A DNA stretch of 64,000 nt from Aquipseudomonas alcaligenes (GTDB lineage Bacteria > Pseudomonadota > Gammaproteobacteria > Pseudomonadales > Pseudomonadaceae): positions 62,001 to 126,000 of the forward strand of contig NZ_FTNW01000005.1 in assembly GCF_900156545.1 (NCBI RefSeq), read 5' to 3'. Made by a program: the position numbers and the translations under genes. The notes beneath the pieces are model-generated. The model was not told the DNA's origin, did not search any database, and saw only the letters and a program-made list of their open reading frames with translations. Positions 25,708 through 34,647 of this stretch are shown one piece after another (the first letter of the stretch is position 1; each line of letters begins with the position of its first letter).

Positions 25708-27117
25708 TCAGTGCGGGTGGTTGAACTGCGAGGCCAGTTCGCGCAGCGCGGCTTCGGCCTGCAGCACCTTGTCCAGTGCCTCTTCGGCCTTCTCGCGGGT
25801 CAGCCCAAGGCGCTCGAACAGCTCGTCCGGCAGGTCGTGCTGCGGGCCGCTGCCGATGCCGCGGCTGCGCAGCAGGTTGACCGCCAGGCACACCAGGTTC
25901 GGGTAGGCGGCGTGGGCACCGTCGTAGCTCGGGTCGTGCTGGAAGCGCAGGGCGGTGGCCAGCTCCTCCGGCATATCCCAGAAACGCATGAGCCAGGCAC
26001 CGATCTGCTCGCGGGTGATGCCCAGCAGGTGCTGTTCGATATAGCCGGCGCCCAGATGCGGATTGACCTCCAGGTGCCGGCAGATCAGCGAGAAGTGCGG
26101 CGGGAACACGTGCGCCAGGACCAGGTAGCCGAAGTTGTGCAGCAGGCCGGCGAGGTAGGTCAGGCCGGCTTCCGGACGCTGCGCACGCGGCATGGCACGG
26201 GTCAGGCCCTCGATGATGGCGGCGGTGTAGATCGCCTGCTGCCAGTAGGGGGTGGCCTGTTGCGGCTGGTCCTTGGGCAGGCTGAGGGTCTTGCCCAGGG
26301 CCAGGCCGAGGGCCAGGTTGATCACCAGGTCGAAGCCCAGCACTCGCACGATGGCGTCTTCCACCGAGCGGATCTTGCCGGGCGCCGCGTAGTAGGGCGA
26401 GGCGGCCCAGCTGACCACTTGGGCGGCCAGCGCTGGATCGGTCTCGACCACGCCGGTGATGTCGTCCACGGTGGCGTCTGGGTCGACGCGCAGCTTGATG
26501 ATCTTCTGCGCGGTTTCCGGCAGCGGCGGGATCTCGATGGTCTCTTCCAGGCGCTGCTGAATGCGCCGGGCGGTGAAGGCCTGCACTGCCTGGGTGATTT
26601 CGGCCCGATCATCGTCCGGGCGATTGAGGTTCGGGTGAATGCCCGTCAGCGGTTCGCCGAAGCGCGCGGCACTGGCCTTGGCCAGCAGGATGCTCTTGTA
26701 GTGCTCGCTGCCGATCTCCAGCAGGACACCAGGCTGACCGGATTCCACCAGCAGGCTGGGCTCCTGCAGCAGGCGCTCGTCGTACAGGCAGGGCGAACTG
26801 GTCAGCGGCGGCAGGCCGGGTAGCACGCCAAGGCTGTGCTTGGACAGCATGCGTTCCATGCGCTCGGGCTTGACCGCAGTGAGCTTGCGCCCCGTCAGCT
26901 CGGCCAGGCGATTGAGATCGAGCAGCTGGCTCTGCGGGAACAGCACCAGCATGGCGCCGACGGTGTCGTCGAGCAGGGCGGCCTGCACGCGACGGCTGGC
27001 GACCAGGGCAGGGTGATCGGGACGGATGTGGCAGGGTACGCCGAGCTTCTCGAGGAGTTGCAGGATCACTGTCGGCGGACGCGGGGCAGTATCGGGAGCA
27101 AGGGCGACTTCGGTCAT
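25708..27117 (-). CDS. YbaK/aminoacyl-tRNA deacylase-like plus HDOD domain protein
   Basis: 469 aa. The N-terminal part (about 15-160; LEKLGVPCHIRPDHPALVASRRVQAALL, RLAELTGRKLTAVKPERMERM, SLGVLPGLPP) resembles YbaK/ProX editing domains. The C-terminal half (about 205-420) is an HDOD domain (IPPLPETAQKIIKLRVDPDATVDDITGVVETDPALAAQVVSWA, then LLHNFGYLVLAHV). HDOD proteins act in signalling, often through other proteins rather than by hydrolysis. The start ATG 27117 begins MTEVALAPD. It is downstream of recG on the same strand, with a gap of 103 bases. Confidence 0.85.
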   Translation of the reverse strand: MTEVALAPDTAPRPPTVILQLLEKLGVPCHIRPDHPALVASRRVQAALLDDTVGAMLVLFPQSQLLDLNRLAELTGRKLTAVKPERMERMLSKHSLGVLPGLPPLTSSPCLYDERLLQEPSLLVESGQPGVLLEIGSEHYKSILLAKASAARFGEPLTGIHPNLNRPDDDRAEITQAVQAFTARRIQQRLEETIEIPPLPETAQKIIKLRVDPDATVDDITGVVETDPALAAQVVSWAASPYYAAPGKIRSVEDAIVRVLGFDLVINLALGLALGKTLSLPKDQPQQATPYWQQAIYTAAIIEGLTRAMPRAQRPEAGLTYLAGLLHNFGYLVLAHVFPPHFSLICRHLEVNPHLGAGYIEQHLLGITREQIGAWLMRFWDMPEELATALRFQHDPSYDGAHAAYPNLVCLAVNLLRSRGIGSGPQHDLPDELFERLGLTREKAEEALDKVLQAEAALRELASQFNHPH

Positions 27118-27220
27118 GGGGCGACATCCGGCAGGAACTACGTGCCTTGGAGTATAACCAGCGCCTTGCGGGGTTCGCTTGGCCGCCGGACGGGCGACCA
27201 ACGGCTGTCTGTGAGCTGCG

Positions 27221-29296
27221 TCACACTTGTCCGTACTGCTGGCCGTGGCGCAACCAGCGTTCGAGCAGCGGGGCGACGTGCTGTGGCCAGTGCGCCAGCA
27301 ACTCCTGAGCGGCTTCACGCACGGCCGGCAGCAGGTCGGCATCGCGCATCAGGTCGGCAACCTTGAACTGCAGCAGGCCGGTCTGGCGGGTGCCGAGCAT
27401 CTCGCCGGGGCCGCGCAGTTCCAGGTCCTTTTCGGCGATGACGAAGCCGTCGCAGGTCTCGCGCATGATGCTCAGGCGTTCGCGGCCGAGCTGCGACAGC
27501 GGCGCATGGTAGAGCAGCACGCAGTGGCTGGCGGCGCTGCCGCGACCGACTCGCCCGCGCAGCTGGTGCAGCTGGGCCAGGCCCAGGCGCTCGGGGTTCT
27601 CGATGATCATCAGGCTGGCGTTGGGCACGTCGACGCCCACCTCGATGACGGTGGTGGCCACCAGCAGCTGCAGCTCGCCGCGCTTGAACTGGTCCATTAC
27701 CGCAGCCTTCTCGACTGGCTTCATGCGCCCGTGGATCAGCCCGACGCGCAGCTCGCCCAGTGCGCTGGAGAGCTCCTCGAAGCTGGTCTCCGCCGCCTGG
27801 CAGGTGAGTTCCTCGGATTCCTCGATCAGGGTACACACCCAGTAGGCCTGGCGACCCTCGCGGCAGGCGGCGCGAACCCGCTCGACCACCTCGAGACGGC
27901 GGCTGTCGGCGACCAGCACCGTGTTCACCGGGGTACGTCCGGGCGGCAGCTCGTCGAGGATCGAGGTGTCGAGGTCGGCGTAGGCGCTCATCGCCAGGGT
28001 GCGCGGGATGGGCGTGGCGGTCATGATCAGCTGGTGCGGGCACAGGCGCCCGTCGATGCCCTTCTGGCGCAGTGCCAGGCGCTGCTGCACGCCGAAGCGG
28101 TGCTGTTCGTCGATGATCACCAGGGCCAGTTTCTGGAAGCGCACTTCGTCCTGGAACAGCGCGTGGGTGCCGACCACCATCGGGCAGCCGCCGGCGATCT
28201 GCTCCAGCGCCGCCGCGCGGGCCTTGCCCTTGAGCTTGCCGGCCAGCCAGGCGACTTCGATGCCCAGCGGCTGCAGCCAGCGGCTGAAATTGAGGAAGTG
28301 CTGCTCGGCGAGGATCTCAGTGGGCGCCATCAGCGCCACCTGGTAGCCGGCCTCCAGCGCCTGCAGGGCGGCGAGTGCCGCCACCACGGTCTTGCCCGCG
28401 CCGACGTCGCCCTGCACCAGGCGCAGCATCGGCTCGCTCTGGCTGAGGTCGTAGGCGATCTCGGCGCCGACGCGCAGCTGAGCGCCGGTGGGCGCGAAGC
28501 CGAGGTTGGCGAGGAAGCGCTGCGGCAGCGTCTGCGCCTTCGGCAGGACCGGCGCCTGCTGCGCGCGCACCTGCTCGCGCAGGCGCTGCAGCGACAGCTG
28601 GTGGGTCAGCAACTCCTCGAAGGCCAGGCGGTGCTGGGCCCAGTGACGGCCCTCGGCCAGCTCGTCGAGGTCGGCATCCGGCGGTGGGCGATGCAGGTAG
28701 CGCAGCGCTTCGTCGAGTGCACCGAGTTGGTAGTCGCGGGCCAGTTCGGCCGGTAGCCAGTCCGGCAGGCTGTGCGGGCCGAGGCGGGCCAGGGCCTGCT
28801 GGCTGAGCTGGCGCAGGCGTTGCTGGGTCAGGCCCTCGGTGGTCGGGTAGATCGGCGTCAGGGTCTGTTCCACCGGCGCTGGCTCGTCACCGCTCTGCGC
28901 GCGGTATTCCGGGTGGTAGATCTCCAGGCCGGTAGCGCCGGGGCGAATCTCGCCGTAGCAGCGCAGCGCGGTGCCGCGCTTGAGGCCGTCCTTCTGCGCC
29001 TGGCTGAAATGGAAGAAGCGCAGGGACAGGGTGCCGGTGCCATCCTGCAGGCGCACCAGCAGGCTGCGCCGGCGGCCCATGGCCACGTCGGCGCCGGCCA
29101 CCACGCCCTCGACCACTGCGTCCTGCCCCGGGCGCAGGGCGCCGATGGGGGTGATGCGGGTGCGGTCCTGGTAACGCAGCGGCAGGTGGAACAGCACGTC
29201 CTGCAGGGTTTCCAGGCCGACCTTGGCGAGTTTTTCGGCCAGCGCGTCACCCACGCCCTTCAGCGCGGTGACCGGGACCTGGGCCAGCTCGGTCAT
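27221..29296 (-). CDS. recG: ATP-dependent DNA helicase RecG
   Basis: 691 aa, branch-migrating helicase of recombination and stalled-fork rescue. An N-terminal wedge/OB domain (about 1-220) is followed by superfamily 2 motor domains: Walker A GDVGAGKT (about 293-300), DEQHRFG box (about 396), TATPIPRT, and motif VI region QLRGRVGRG. The length matches the family. Its ATG overlaps the oxyR stop by four bases (29293-29296), so oxyR and recG are translationally coupled. Confidence 0.97.
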   Translation of the reverse strand: MTELAQVPVTALKGVGDALAEKLAKVGLETLQDVLFHLPLRYQDRTRITPIGALRPGQDAVVEGVVAGADVAMGRRRSLLVRLQDGTGTLSLRFFHFSQAQKDGLKRGTALRCYGEIRPGATGLEIYHPEYRAQSGDEPAPVEQTLTPIYPTTEGLTQQRLRQLSQQALARLGPHSLPDWLPAELARDYQLGALDEALRYLHRPPPDADLDELAEGRHWAQHRLAFEELLTHQLSLQRLREQVRAQQAPVLPKAQTLPQRFLANLGFAPTGAQLRVGAEIAYDLSQSEPMLRLVQGDVGAGKTVVAALAALQALEAGYQVALMAPTEILAEQHFLNFSRWLQPLGIEVAWLAGKLKGKARAAALEQIAGGCPMVVGTHALFQDEVRFQKLALVIIDEQHRFGVQQRLALRQKGIDGRLCPHQLIMTATPIPRTLAMSAYADLDTSILDELPPGRTPVNTVLVADSRRLEVVERVRAACREGRQAYWVCTLIEESEELTCQAAETSFEELSSALGELRVGLIHGRMKPVEKAAVMDQFKRGELQLLVATTVIEVGVDVPNASLMIIENPERLGLAQLHQLRGRVGRGSAASHCVLLYHAPLSQLGRERLSIMRETCDGFVIAEKDLELRGPGEMLGTRQTGLLQFKVADLMRDADLLPAVREAAQELLAHWPQHVAPLLERWLRHGQQYGQV

Positions 29297-30225
29297 GCCG
29301 GCAGGGCTTCACCCTGCGGGCGCGCCACCGAGCACAGGCGGATCGAGTCGGCCAGCACTTCGATGGCCTTGGGCCGCGGGAAGCTGGCGCGCCAGGCGAT
29401 GGCGACGGTGCGGAACGGCGCCGGCGGCGTCAGCGGGCGCACCTCGATCACGCCGGGGGCGTAGTGGTGGCTGTCCACTGCGGAGAACGGCAGGATCGAG
29501 ATGCCCAGGCCCGAGGCGACCATGTGGCGGATGGTCTCCAGCGAGCTGGATTCCACCGTGGTGTGCTTGGCTGCGTCCTCGCCGCCCTTGCGCAGGCTCG
29601 GGCAGGCTTCCAGCACCTGGTCGCGGAAGCAGTGACCCTCGCCGAGCAGCAGCAGGCTCTTGTCATTGAGCAGCTCGGTGTCGATGCTCTCGCGCGCGGC
29701 CCAGGGGTGGCCGGCCGGCAGCAGGGCGAAGAACGGCTCGTCGTACAGCGGCTTGGTCAGCACGTCGGCTTCCTGGAACGGCAGGGCGATGATGATCGCG
29801 TCCAGCTCACCGGTGCGCAGCTTGTCGCGCAGGATATGGGTGAAGTTTTCCTCGATGTACAGCGGCATCTGCGGCGCAACCCGGTGCAGCTGCGGAATCA
29901 GGTGCGGGAACAGGTAGGGGCCGACCGTGTAGATGGCACCGATCTTCAGCGGTGCGGTCAGCTGGTTCTTGCCGGCCTGGGCCAGTTCGCGGATGCCCTG
30001 GGCCTGCTCCAGCACCTTCTGCGCCTGGGTGACGATGCCCTCGCCGACCGGGGTCAGGCGCACCGCGCTCTTGCTGCGCTCGAAGATCAGCACGCCGAGC
30101 TCGTCTTCCAGTTTCTTCACCCCCACCGACAGGGTCGGCTGGCTGACGTGGCAACGCTCGGCGGCGCGGCCGAAATGCTGTTCCTGGGCGAGGGTGACGA
30201 TGTAGCGCAGCTCGGTGAGGGTCAT
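29293..30225 (-). CDS. oxyR: Hydrogen peroxide-sensing regulator OxyR
   Basis: 310 aa LysR-type regulator. The helix-turn-helix is at about 18-40 (FGRAAERCHVSQPTLSVGVKKLE). The redox pair is exactly at C199 and C208 (LGEGHCFRDQVLEAC), the disulfide switch of OxyR. Start ATG 30225 gives the canonical MTLTELRYIV opening. It activates catalase, peroxidase and thioredoxin genes after peroxide. It is followed by overlapping recG. Confidence 0.97.
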   Translation of the reverse strand: MTLTELRYIVTLAQEQHFGRAAERCHVSQPTLSVGVKKLEDELGVLIFERSKSAVRLTPVGEGIVTQAQKVLEQAQGIRELAQAGKNQLTAPLKIGAIYTVGPYLFPHLIPQLHRVAPQMPLYIEENFTHILRDKLRTGELDAIIIALPFQEADVLTKPLYDEPFFALLPAGHPWAARESIDTELLNDKSLLLLGEGHCFRDQVLEACPSLRKGGEDAAKHTTVESSSLETIRHMVASGLGISILPFSAVDSHHYAPGVIEVRPLTPPAPFRTVAIAWRASFPRPKAIEVLADSIRLCSVARPQGEALPA

Positions 30226-30306
30226 AGGTAAATTCCATTGAGATGCCGGCAAGCATAGCGACTGTATTCAATGGAACCAAGGCGCATGCAACGATGCGCC
30301 CGGCGT

Positions 30307-31020
30307 TCAGCGGGTGAGGGTGAAGTTCAGCGGGTAATCGATGGTCATGCGGTTGCCGCTCAGCACCTTGGCTGGTGGCGGTGGCACCGGGCTGGCCTTG
30401 CGCAGCTGGCGCTGCACGTCGCGGTCGAAGGAGCTGCGCGCGGTGGACTGCTTCACTTCGCTGGCGAGAATGCGGCCCTGGGCATCGATGGTGAAGTTGA
30501 CCAGCAGCGCATGCTTGCTGCCGGGGCGGTTGAAGCGCCGCTCACGGTCCGGGTAGTGCAGGCGCTTGCTCAGGTAGGCCTGCAGCTTGGCCATCCACAG
30601 GGCGCGCTCGCGGTCGATCTCGCCCTGGCTGGTCTGCTGCTGCACCGGCGCGCGCACCGGCGCCGCGCTGGTCTCCTGGCTGGCCACCTTGGGGGCTTCC
30701 GGCTGCGGCTTGACCTCCGGCTTGGGCGGCTGCGGCTTGGGTTTGACCTGCGGCTTGGGCTTGACGATGGCCAGCTTGGGCTCTGGCGCCTCGACCACCT
30801 CGGGGCTGGGCTCCGGTTCCGGCTCTGCCACGGGCTGCGGCGGTGTCGGCTCTGGCGGGGCCACTACCGGCTCCAGTTCGATCAGCATCGCCGCCGGTTC
30901 CAGCAGGACCGGCGTGAGCGCCGGCTTCCACAGCAGGGCCAGGTAGTAGAGGCCGGCATGCAGGCCGAGCACGGCGAGCAGGCTTATAGTCCACAGCGGC
31001 AGGCGACGCGCCGGGCTCAT
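30307..31020 (-). CDS. tonB: Energy transducer TonB
   Basis: 237 aa. One N-terminal transmembrane helix (about 10-32) is followed by a long Pro/Glu/Lys-rich periplasmic spacer (about 50-125, many KPKP/PEPE units) and a C-terminal TonB fold (about 140-235; LQAYLSKRLHYPDRERRFNRPG, then VNFTIDAQGRI). It transmits proton-motive force to outer-membrane siderophore and vitamin receptors. It overlaps exbD by four bases. The order is exbB-exbD-tonB. Confidence 0.94.
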   Translation of the reverse strand: MSPARRLPLWTISLLAVLGLHAGLYYLALLWKPALTPVLLEPAAMLIELEPVVAPPEPTPPQPVAEPEPEPSPEVVEAPEPKLAIVKPKPQVKPKPQPPKPEVKPQPEAPKVASQETSAAPVRAPVQQQTSQGEIDRERALWMAKLQAYLSKRLHYPDRERRFNRPGSKHALLVNFTIDAQGRILASEVKQSTARSSFDRDVQRQLRKASPVPPPPAKVLSGNRMTIDYPLNFTLTR

Positions 31021-31442
31021 TGCTTGCCGACCGTTTCCAGGCCGACCAGGCCGATCTTCAGGTAACCGGCGCCACGCAGGTTATCCATCACGCTCATCAG
31101 GTCGGCATAGTCCACGCCCTTGTCGCCTCGGACGAAGATGGTCTTCTGCTTGTCGCCGGCGGTCAGTCGGTCCAGTGCCGCCCCAAGCTGGGTCGGGTCG
31201 ATCTGCTGGTTGTCCAGGTACAGGCTGGTGTCTTCCTTGATGCTCAGGTACACCGGCTGGTCCGGGCGTGGTACCGGCTTGGCGGTGGAGGCCGGCAGGT
31301 CGACCTTGACGTCTACCGTGGCCAGCGGCGCGGCGACCATGAAGATGATCAGCAGCACCAGCATCACGTCGATGAAGGGCGTGACGTTGATCTCGTGGTT
31401 TTCCTGAAGGTCGTCACCACCTTCATGCAGATGCAGCCCCAT
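31017..31442 (-). CDS. exbD: Biopolymer transport protein ExbD
   Basis: 141 aa. One transmembrane helix (about 22-44) carries the essential Asp in NVTPFIDVMLVLLIIFMV. The periplasmic remainder has ExbD strands (VDLPASTAKPVPRP, IFVRGDKGVDYADLMSVMD). It forms the proton-driven motor with ExbB. It is spaced three bases from exbB and overlaps tonB. Confidence 0.96.
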   Translation of the reverse strand: MGLHLHEGGDDLQENHEINVTPFIDVMLVLLIIFMVAAPLATVDVKVDLPASTAKPVPRPDQPVYLSIKEDTSLYLDNQQIDPTQLGAALDRLTAGDKQKTIFVRGDKGVDYADLMSVMDNLRGAGYLKIGLVGLETVGKQ

Positions 31443-31445
31443 GGG

Positions 31446-32522
31446 TCATACCACCTTGGCGATCGGCGCCTGGCTGCGCTCGGTGGCGGGCTGGTCGAGG
31501 TCACGGCTGACCAGCAGCAGAACCTGCGCGGAGGCGTCGGCGACCTGGGCCTTGTAGCCGGTGATGGAGCGGGCAAAGACGTTGTAGATGACCACCGCCG
31601 GGATGGCCGCGACCAGGCCCAGGCCGGTGGCCAGCAGGGCCTCGGCGATGCCCGGGGCGACCACGGCGAGGTTGGTGGTCTGCGATTCGGCGATGCCGAT
31701 GAAGCTGTTCATGATGCCCCAGACGGTGCCGAACAGGCCGACGAAGGGTGCGGTGGAGCCGATCGTGGCCAGTACGCCGGTGCCCTGGCTCATGCCGCGG
31801 CCGCTGGCGGCGACCAGGCGTTCGAGGCGGAAGCTGACACGCTCCTTGATGCCTTCCTTGTCCCTGCAGCCGGCAGACAGGCGCAACTCATCGCGGGCGT
31901 CCTCGATCAGTCGGGCGCTAAGACTGTGTCGGGCGCGGGCCTGCTCGGCGGCCTGGTTAAGGCTGCGTGCGCCCCTGAGGTCTGGCAGTTCGCGCTGCAG
32001 GCGGCGGCGGGCGACGATCAGCTCCAGGCCTTTGGCGATCCCCACGGTCCAGGTCAGGATCGAGGCCAGAACCAGGCCAATCATGACCGCCTTCACCACC
32101 CGATCAGCGTTCTGGTACATGCCCCAGGGCGACAGGTCGTGTGCCACCTCGTCCACCATCGGGTCGTCGGCCTGCAGTGCCTGCACGGCAGCCAGCAGCT
32201 GCTCGGCGTCTGCGCCAGCGATACCGTTCTGTTGCAGGAACGCCTGCTGCACGGCTTCGATCTGCTCCATGCTGGCCGGCTCGCCCAAGGCATCCAGCCT
32301 GGCCTTGAGCGCTTGCGCCTGAGGATGGGTTGCCACTGCAGTGGTTGGCGCCAGCGCGCCGCCGACCGGCTCGACAGGGGCGCCGCCCGACGAGGGGGCG
32401 GAAACGGCTGTCGGCGTACTCGGTGCCTGCAGCTCGGCATGCGCACCCAGCGGCAGCAGCAGGCTCAATGCCAGGGTTATCAGTGGAAGGCAATTGAGGG
32501 CGCGGGGGGCGTTAGAATTCAT
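31446..32522 (-). CDS. exbB: Biopolymer transport protein ExbB (long N-terminal form)
   Basis: 358 aa, longer than E. coli ExbB (244). A signal peptide (about 1-29) and an Ala/Pro/Gln-rich periplasmic extension (30-140) precede the three-helix MotA/TolQ/ExbB core (about 150-340). The core includes [12 protein letters not shown] and the conserved [16 protein letters not shown] helix and [19 protein letters not shown]. It is a motor subunit for TonB. A possible Fur site lies upstream (32588-32610). The long form is normal for pseudomonads of the exbB-exbD-tonB-oxyR arrangement. Confidence 0.95.
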   Translation of the reverse strand: MNSNAPRALNCLPLITLALSLLLPLGAHAELQAPSTPTAVSAPSSGGAPVEPVGGALAPTTAVATHPQAQALKARLDALGEPASMEQIEAVQQAFLQQNGIAGADAEQLLAAVQALQADDPMVDEVAHDLSPWGMYQNADRVVKAVMIGLVLASILTWTVGIAKGLELIVARRRLQRELPDLRGARSLNQAAEQARARHSLSARLIEDARDELRLSAGCRDKEGIKERVSFRLERLVAASGRGMSQGTGVLATIGSTAPFVGLFGTVWGIMNSFIGIAESQTTNLAVVAPGIAEALLATGLGLVAAIPAVVIYNVFARSITGYKAQVADASAQVLLLVSRDLDQPATERSQAPIAKVV

Positions 32523-32587
32523 GCTGGCCGGACCTGAAGTGAGGAAGCATTGGACGAGGGAAGTGGAACCCTGCGTGCAAAATGTCC

Positions 32588-32610
32588 TGTATTATTGCAA
32601 GTAATTCTTG
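32588..32610 (-). promoter_or_regulatory. Possible Fur box / promoter region of exbB-exbD-tonB
   Basis: An AT-rich, partly palindromic core (ATTATTGCAAGTAAT, 32591-32605) stands alone in G+C-rich DNA about 70 bases upstream of exbB. It resembles degenerate Fur sites, and iron control would suit the operon. The match to the Fur consensus is only partial. Confidence 0.35.
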
Positions 32611-32697
32611 TTTAGGAAAGAAACACTGTAACTTCACCTCCCCTTGCCACCCAGGTCGGGCGGCTATCCTCATGCTCTAGAAAGGTAGAACCTTTTC

Positions 32698-33570
32698 ATG
32701 TCCAAGACCCTCATGATTGCTGGTTGCGGCGATGTCGGCAGCCGCCTGGCGCGTAGCCTCGAGTCTACCGGCTGGACCTTGTATGGCCTGCGGCGTGATG
32801 TCGCGCAGTTGCCGGCTGGTGTGCTGCCGGTGGCGGGCGACCTGCAGCAGCCGGTCTGCCCGCTGGCGTGGCCGCAGGGGCAGCTCGACTATCTGGTGTA
32901 TTGCGTGGCGGCCAGCCAGCACGACGAAGCCGGCTACCGCAGCGCCTATGTCGAGGGGCTGCGCCATGTACTGGCCTGGTTGTCCGAGCGCGGCCAGCGC
33001 CCGCAACGTCTGCTGTTCGTCTCCAGCAGCGGGGTGTATGCCCAGGCGGACGGTGAATGGGTCGACGAGCATTCGCCGGCCGAGGCCAGCAGCTACTCGG
33101 GCCGGGTGATGCGCGAGGCCGAGCAGCTGGCGCTGGGCAGTGGCCTGCCGACGACCCTGGTACGCCTGACCGGCATCTACGGTCCCGGTCGCCAGTGGCT
33201 GCTCAACCAGGTGCGCCAGGGGTACCGGGTCGCCAGCGAGCCGCCGCTGTATGGCAATCGCATTCATGCCGACGATGCGGCGGGCCTGCTGGCCTTCCTG
33301 CTGCAGGTCGATGCCGCCGGCACGCCGCTGGCCGACTGCTACCTGGGTGTGGACGATGCGCCAGCGCCGCTGCATGAGGTGGTGGGGTGGCTGCGCGAGC
33401 AGTTGGGCGTGACCCATTGGGCCGAGCAGAGCAGTGTGCGCCGTGCCGGCAGCAAGCGCTGCAGCAACGCCCGGGCCCGCGCGTTGGGCTGGGCGCCGCA
33501 ATACCCCAGCTATCGCGAAGGCTATGCGGCGGTGCTGGCGGATGCTCAGTCGTCGCTGCGCCCGTCGTAG
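32698..33570 (+). CDS. NAD(P)-dependent epimerase/dehydratase (SDR, YeeZ-like)
   Basis: 290 aa extended-type SDR. The nucleotide motif is GCGDVGSRLARSL (about 8-20). A YSGRVMREAEQ segment near residue 132 stands where the catalytic YxxxK would be, with Arg instead of Lys, and RLTGIYGPGR follows at about 156-165. The substrate is unknown. The protein resembles YeeZ-type proteins of unassigned function. Its last 25 bases overlap the 3' end of the convergent repeat-protein gene. Confidence 0.88.
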   Translation: MSKTLMIAGCGDVGSRLARSLESTGWTLYGLRRDVAQLPAGVLPVAGDLQQPVCPLAWPQGQLDYLVYCVAASQHDEAGYRSAYVEGLRHVLAWLSERGQRPQRLLFVSSSGVYAQADGEWVDEHSPAEASSYSGRVMREAEQLALGSGLPTTLVRLTGIYGPGRQWLLNQVRQGYRVASEPPLYGNRIHADDAAGLLAFLLQVDAAGTPLADCYLGVDDAPAPLHEVVGWLREQLGVTHWAEQSSVRRAGSKRCSNARARALGWAPQYPSYREGYAAVLADAQSSLRPS

Positions 33571-33914
33571 CGGCCGCTGTCGTCGTAGTGGCGGCCGTCC
33601 GGATCGGTGCGGCCCTGGTAGCGTCCGGAGTCGTCGTAGCGCCGTCCATCCTCATCCTGGCGCCCGAGATAGCGGCCGCTGTCGTCATAGCGACGGCCGT
33701 CGGCATCGGTGCGGCCGGTGTAGCGTCCGGAGGCGTCGTACTGACGGCCGTCGGCGTCGGTGCGCCCGGTGTAGCGCCCGGAGCTGTCATAGGCGCGGCC
33801 AGCGTCGTCGGTGCGTCCCAGGTAGCGGCCGCTGTCGTCGTAATGGCGCTGTTCGGCCTGTACGGGCAGGCTCGCCAGCAGCAGGCAGAGCAGGAACAGG
33901 GTGCGATGCGGCAT
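33546..33914 (-). CDS. Secreted tandem-repeat protein with YDDSGRYxGRTD units
   Basis: 122 aa from ATG 33914. A signal peptide (about 1-20, ending PVQA-E) is followed by almost nothing but six 17-residue repeats of the type (x)YDDSGRYLGRTDADGR, the last truncated. The units are rich in Asp, Gly, Arg and Tyr, and look like a short beta-hairpin repeat of the wall- or polymer-binding type. Function is unknown. The start codon shares one base with the stop of the lipoprotein gene upstream (TGATG), so the two are coupled. The 3' end overlaps the convergent SDR gene by 25 bases. Confidence 0.82.
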   Translation of the reverse strand: MPHRTLFLLCLLLASLPVQAEQRHYDDSGRYLGRTDDAGRAYDSSGRYTGRTDADGRQYDASGRYTGRTDADGRRYDDSGRYLGRQDEDGRRYDDSGRYQGRTDPDGRHYDDSGRYDGRSDD

Positions 33915-34642
33915 CAATCGCGCTCCAGCAGCCAGGCCAGGCGCCCGGGGTGCAGGTCGGGCACTTCATCCACGGTGGCGCGGTTGATTGCCTGGAAGAT
34001 GCGCAGTTCGTCGCCGTCACGCTCGAACAACCAGGGTGCGCCCTGCTGGCCCAGCTGCAGCCAAAGGCTGTCGTGCTCACCGGTCATCGCCGCACAGTCA
34101 CCGGCCAGGCACAACGCATAGCGCTCGGCACCGGGCAGGCCCTCCAGGCGGCCGTCCGGATGGAACAGCACCAGGCCGCCGTCGCCGACACCCTTGCGGA
34201 TCTTCCATTCGCCGCCCAGGTAGGCGTCGTACAGTGCCCACTCGAAGCTGCTGCCGATCGGCGCCCCGGCCTCGACCGCTCGGGTCGGGCGGGTGAAGTG
34301 CTGTTCCGGGCCCTGGGCGCTGGCCTGCTGCACCAGCTGCTGGCCCTGCAGGGTCAGCACTTCGTGGTGATCGCCCGGGTAGTCGACGCGCCACTGGCGC
34401 TGCGCGCCGGCCCCGAGGCGGCCCTGCGGCGCCTCGAAACCGTTGCTGTAGGTGGCCAGCCCCTGGCGGCTATCCAGCTGCCACTCGAGGTTGGGGCCGT
34501 AGGCCAGCAATGCCTCGCGCAGCGGGCCACCCTGGCGGGCGGCGTCGATGATCGACTGGTTGATCCAGGTACCGTCCGGGTTGGCGGAACCCGCGCAGCC
34601 GCTCAGCAGGGCAGCAGCCAGGAGAGGGAGCAGGTGGCGCAT
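33914..34642 (-). CDS. Putative lipoprotein of unknown function
   Basis: 242 aa. A type II signal with lipobox LLSGC (cysteine at residue 16) predicts a lipid-anchored envelope protein. The mature part is a beta-rich globular domain (DGTWINQSIIDAARQGGPLREALLAYGPNLEW, then GEWKIRKGVGDGGLVLFHPDGRLEG). I do not recognise a family. It is five bases downstream of ridA on the same strand and coupled to the repeat-protein gene by TGATG, so the three may be co-transcribed. Confidence 0.82.
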   Translation of the reverse strand: MRHLLPLLAAALLSGCAGSANPDGTWINQSIIDAARQGGPLREALLAYGPNLEWQLDSRQGLATYSNGFEAPQGRLGAGAQRQWRVDYPGDHHEVLTLQGQQLVQQASAQGPEQHFTRPTRAVEAGAPIGSSFEWALYDAYLGGEWKIRKGVGDGGLVLFHPDGRLEGLPGAERYALCLAGDCAAMTGEHDSLWLQLGQQGAPWLFERDGDELRIFQAINRATVDEVPDLHPGRLAWLLERD

Positions 34643-34647
34643 GGGGC

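Noticed and set aside
25708..25800. tRNA-like or small RNA gene near the terminator at 25664
   Set aside because: No cloverleaf or conserved loop sequences could be found; no tRNA was recognised anywhere in the window.
32698..33570. Sugar nucleotide epimerase of a surface polysaccharide cluster
   Set aside because: The catalytic Lys of YxxxK appears replaced by Arg and no glycan genes are adjacent, so only a general SDR call is supported.
33560..33870. CRISPR-like regular repeats
   Set aside because: The regular spacing of about 51 bases comes from in-frame 17-codon protein repeats; there are no unique spacers and no cas genes.
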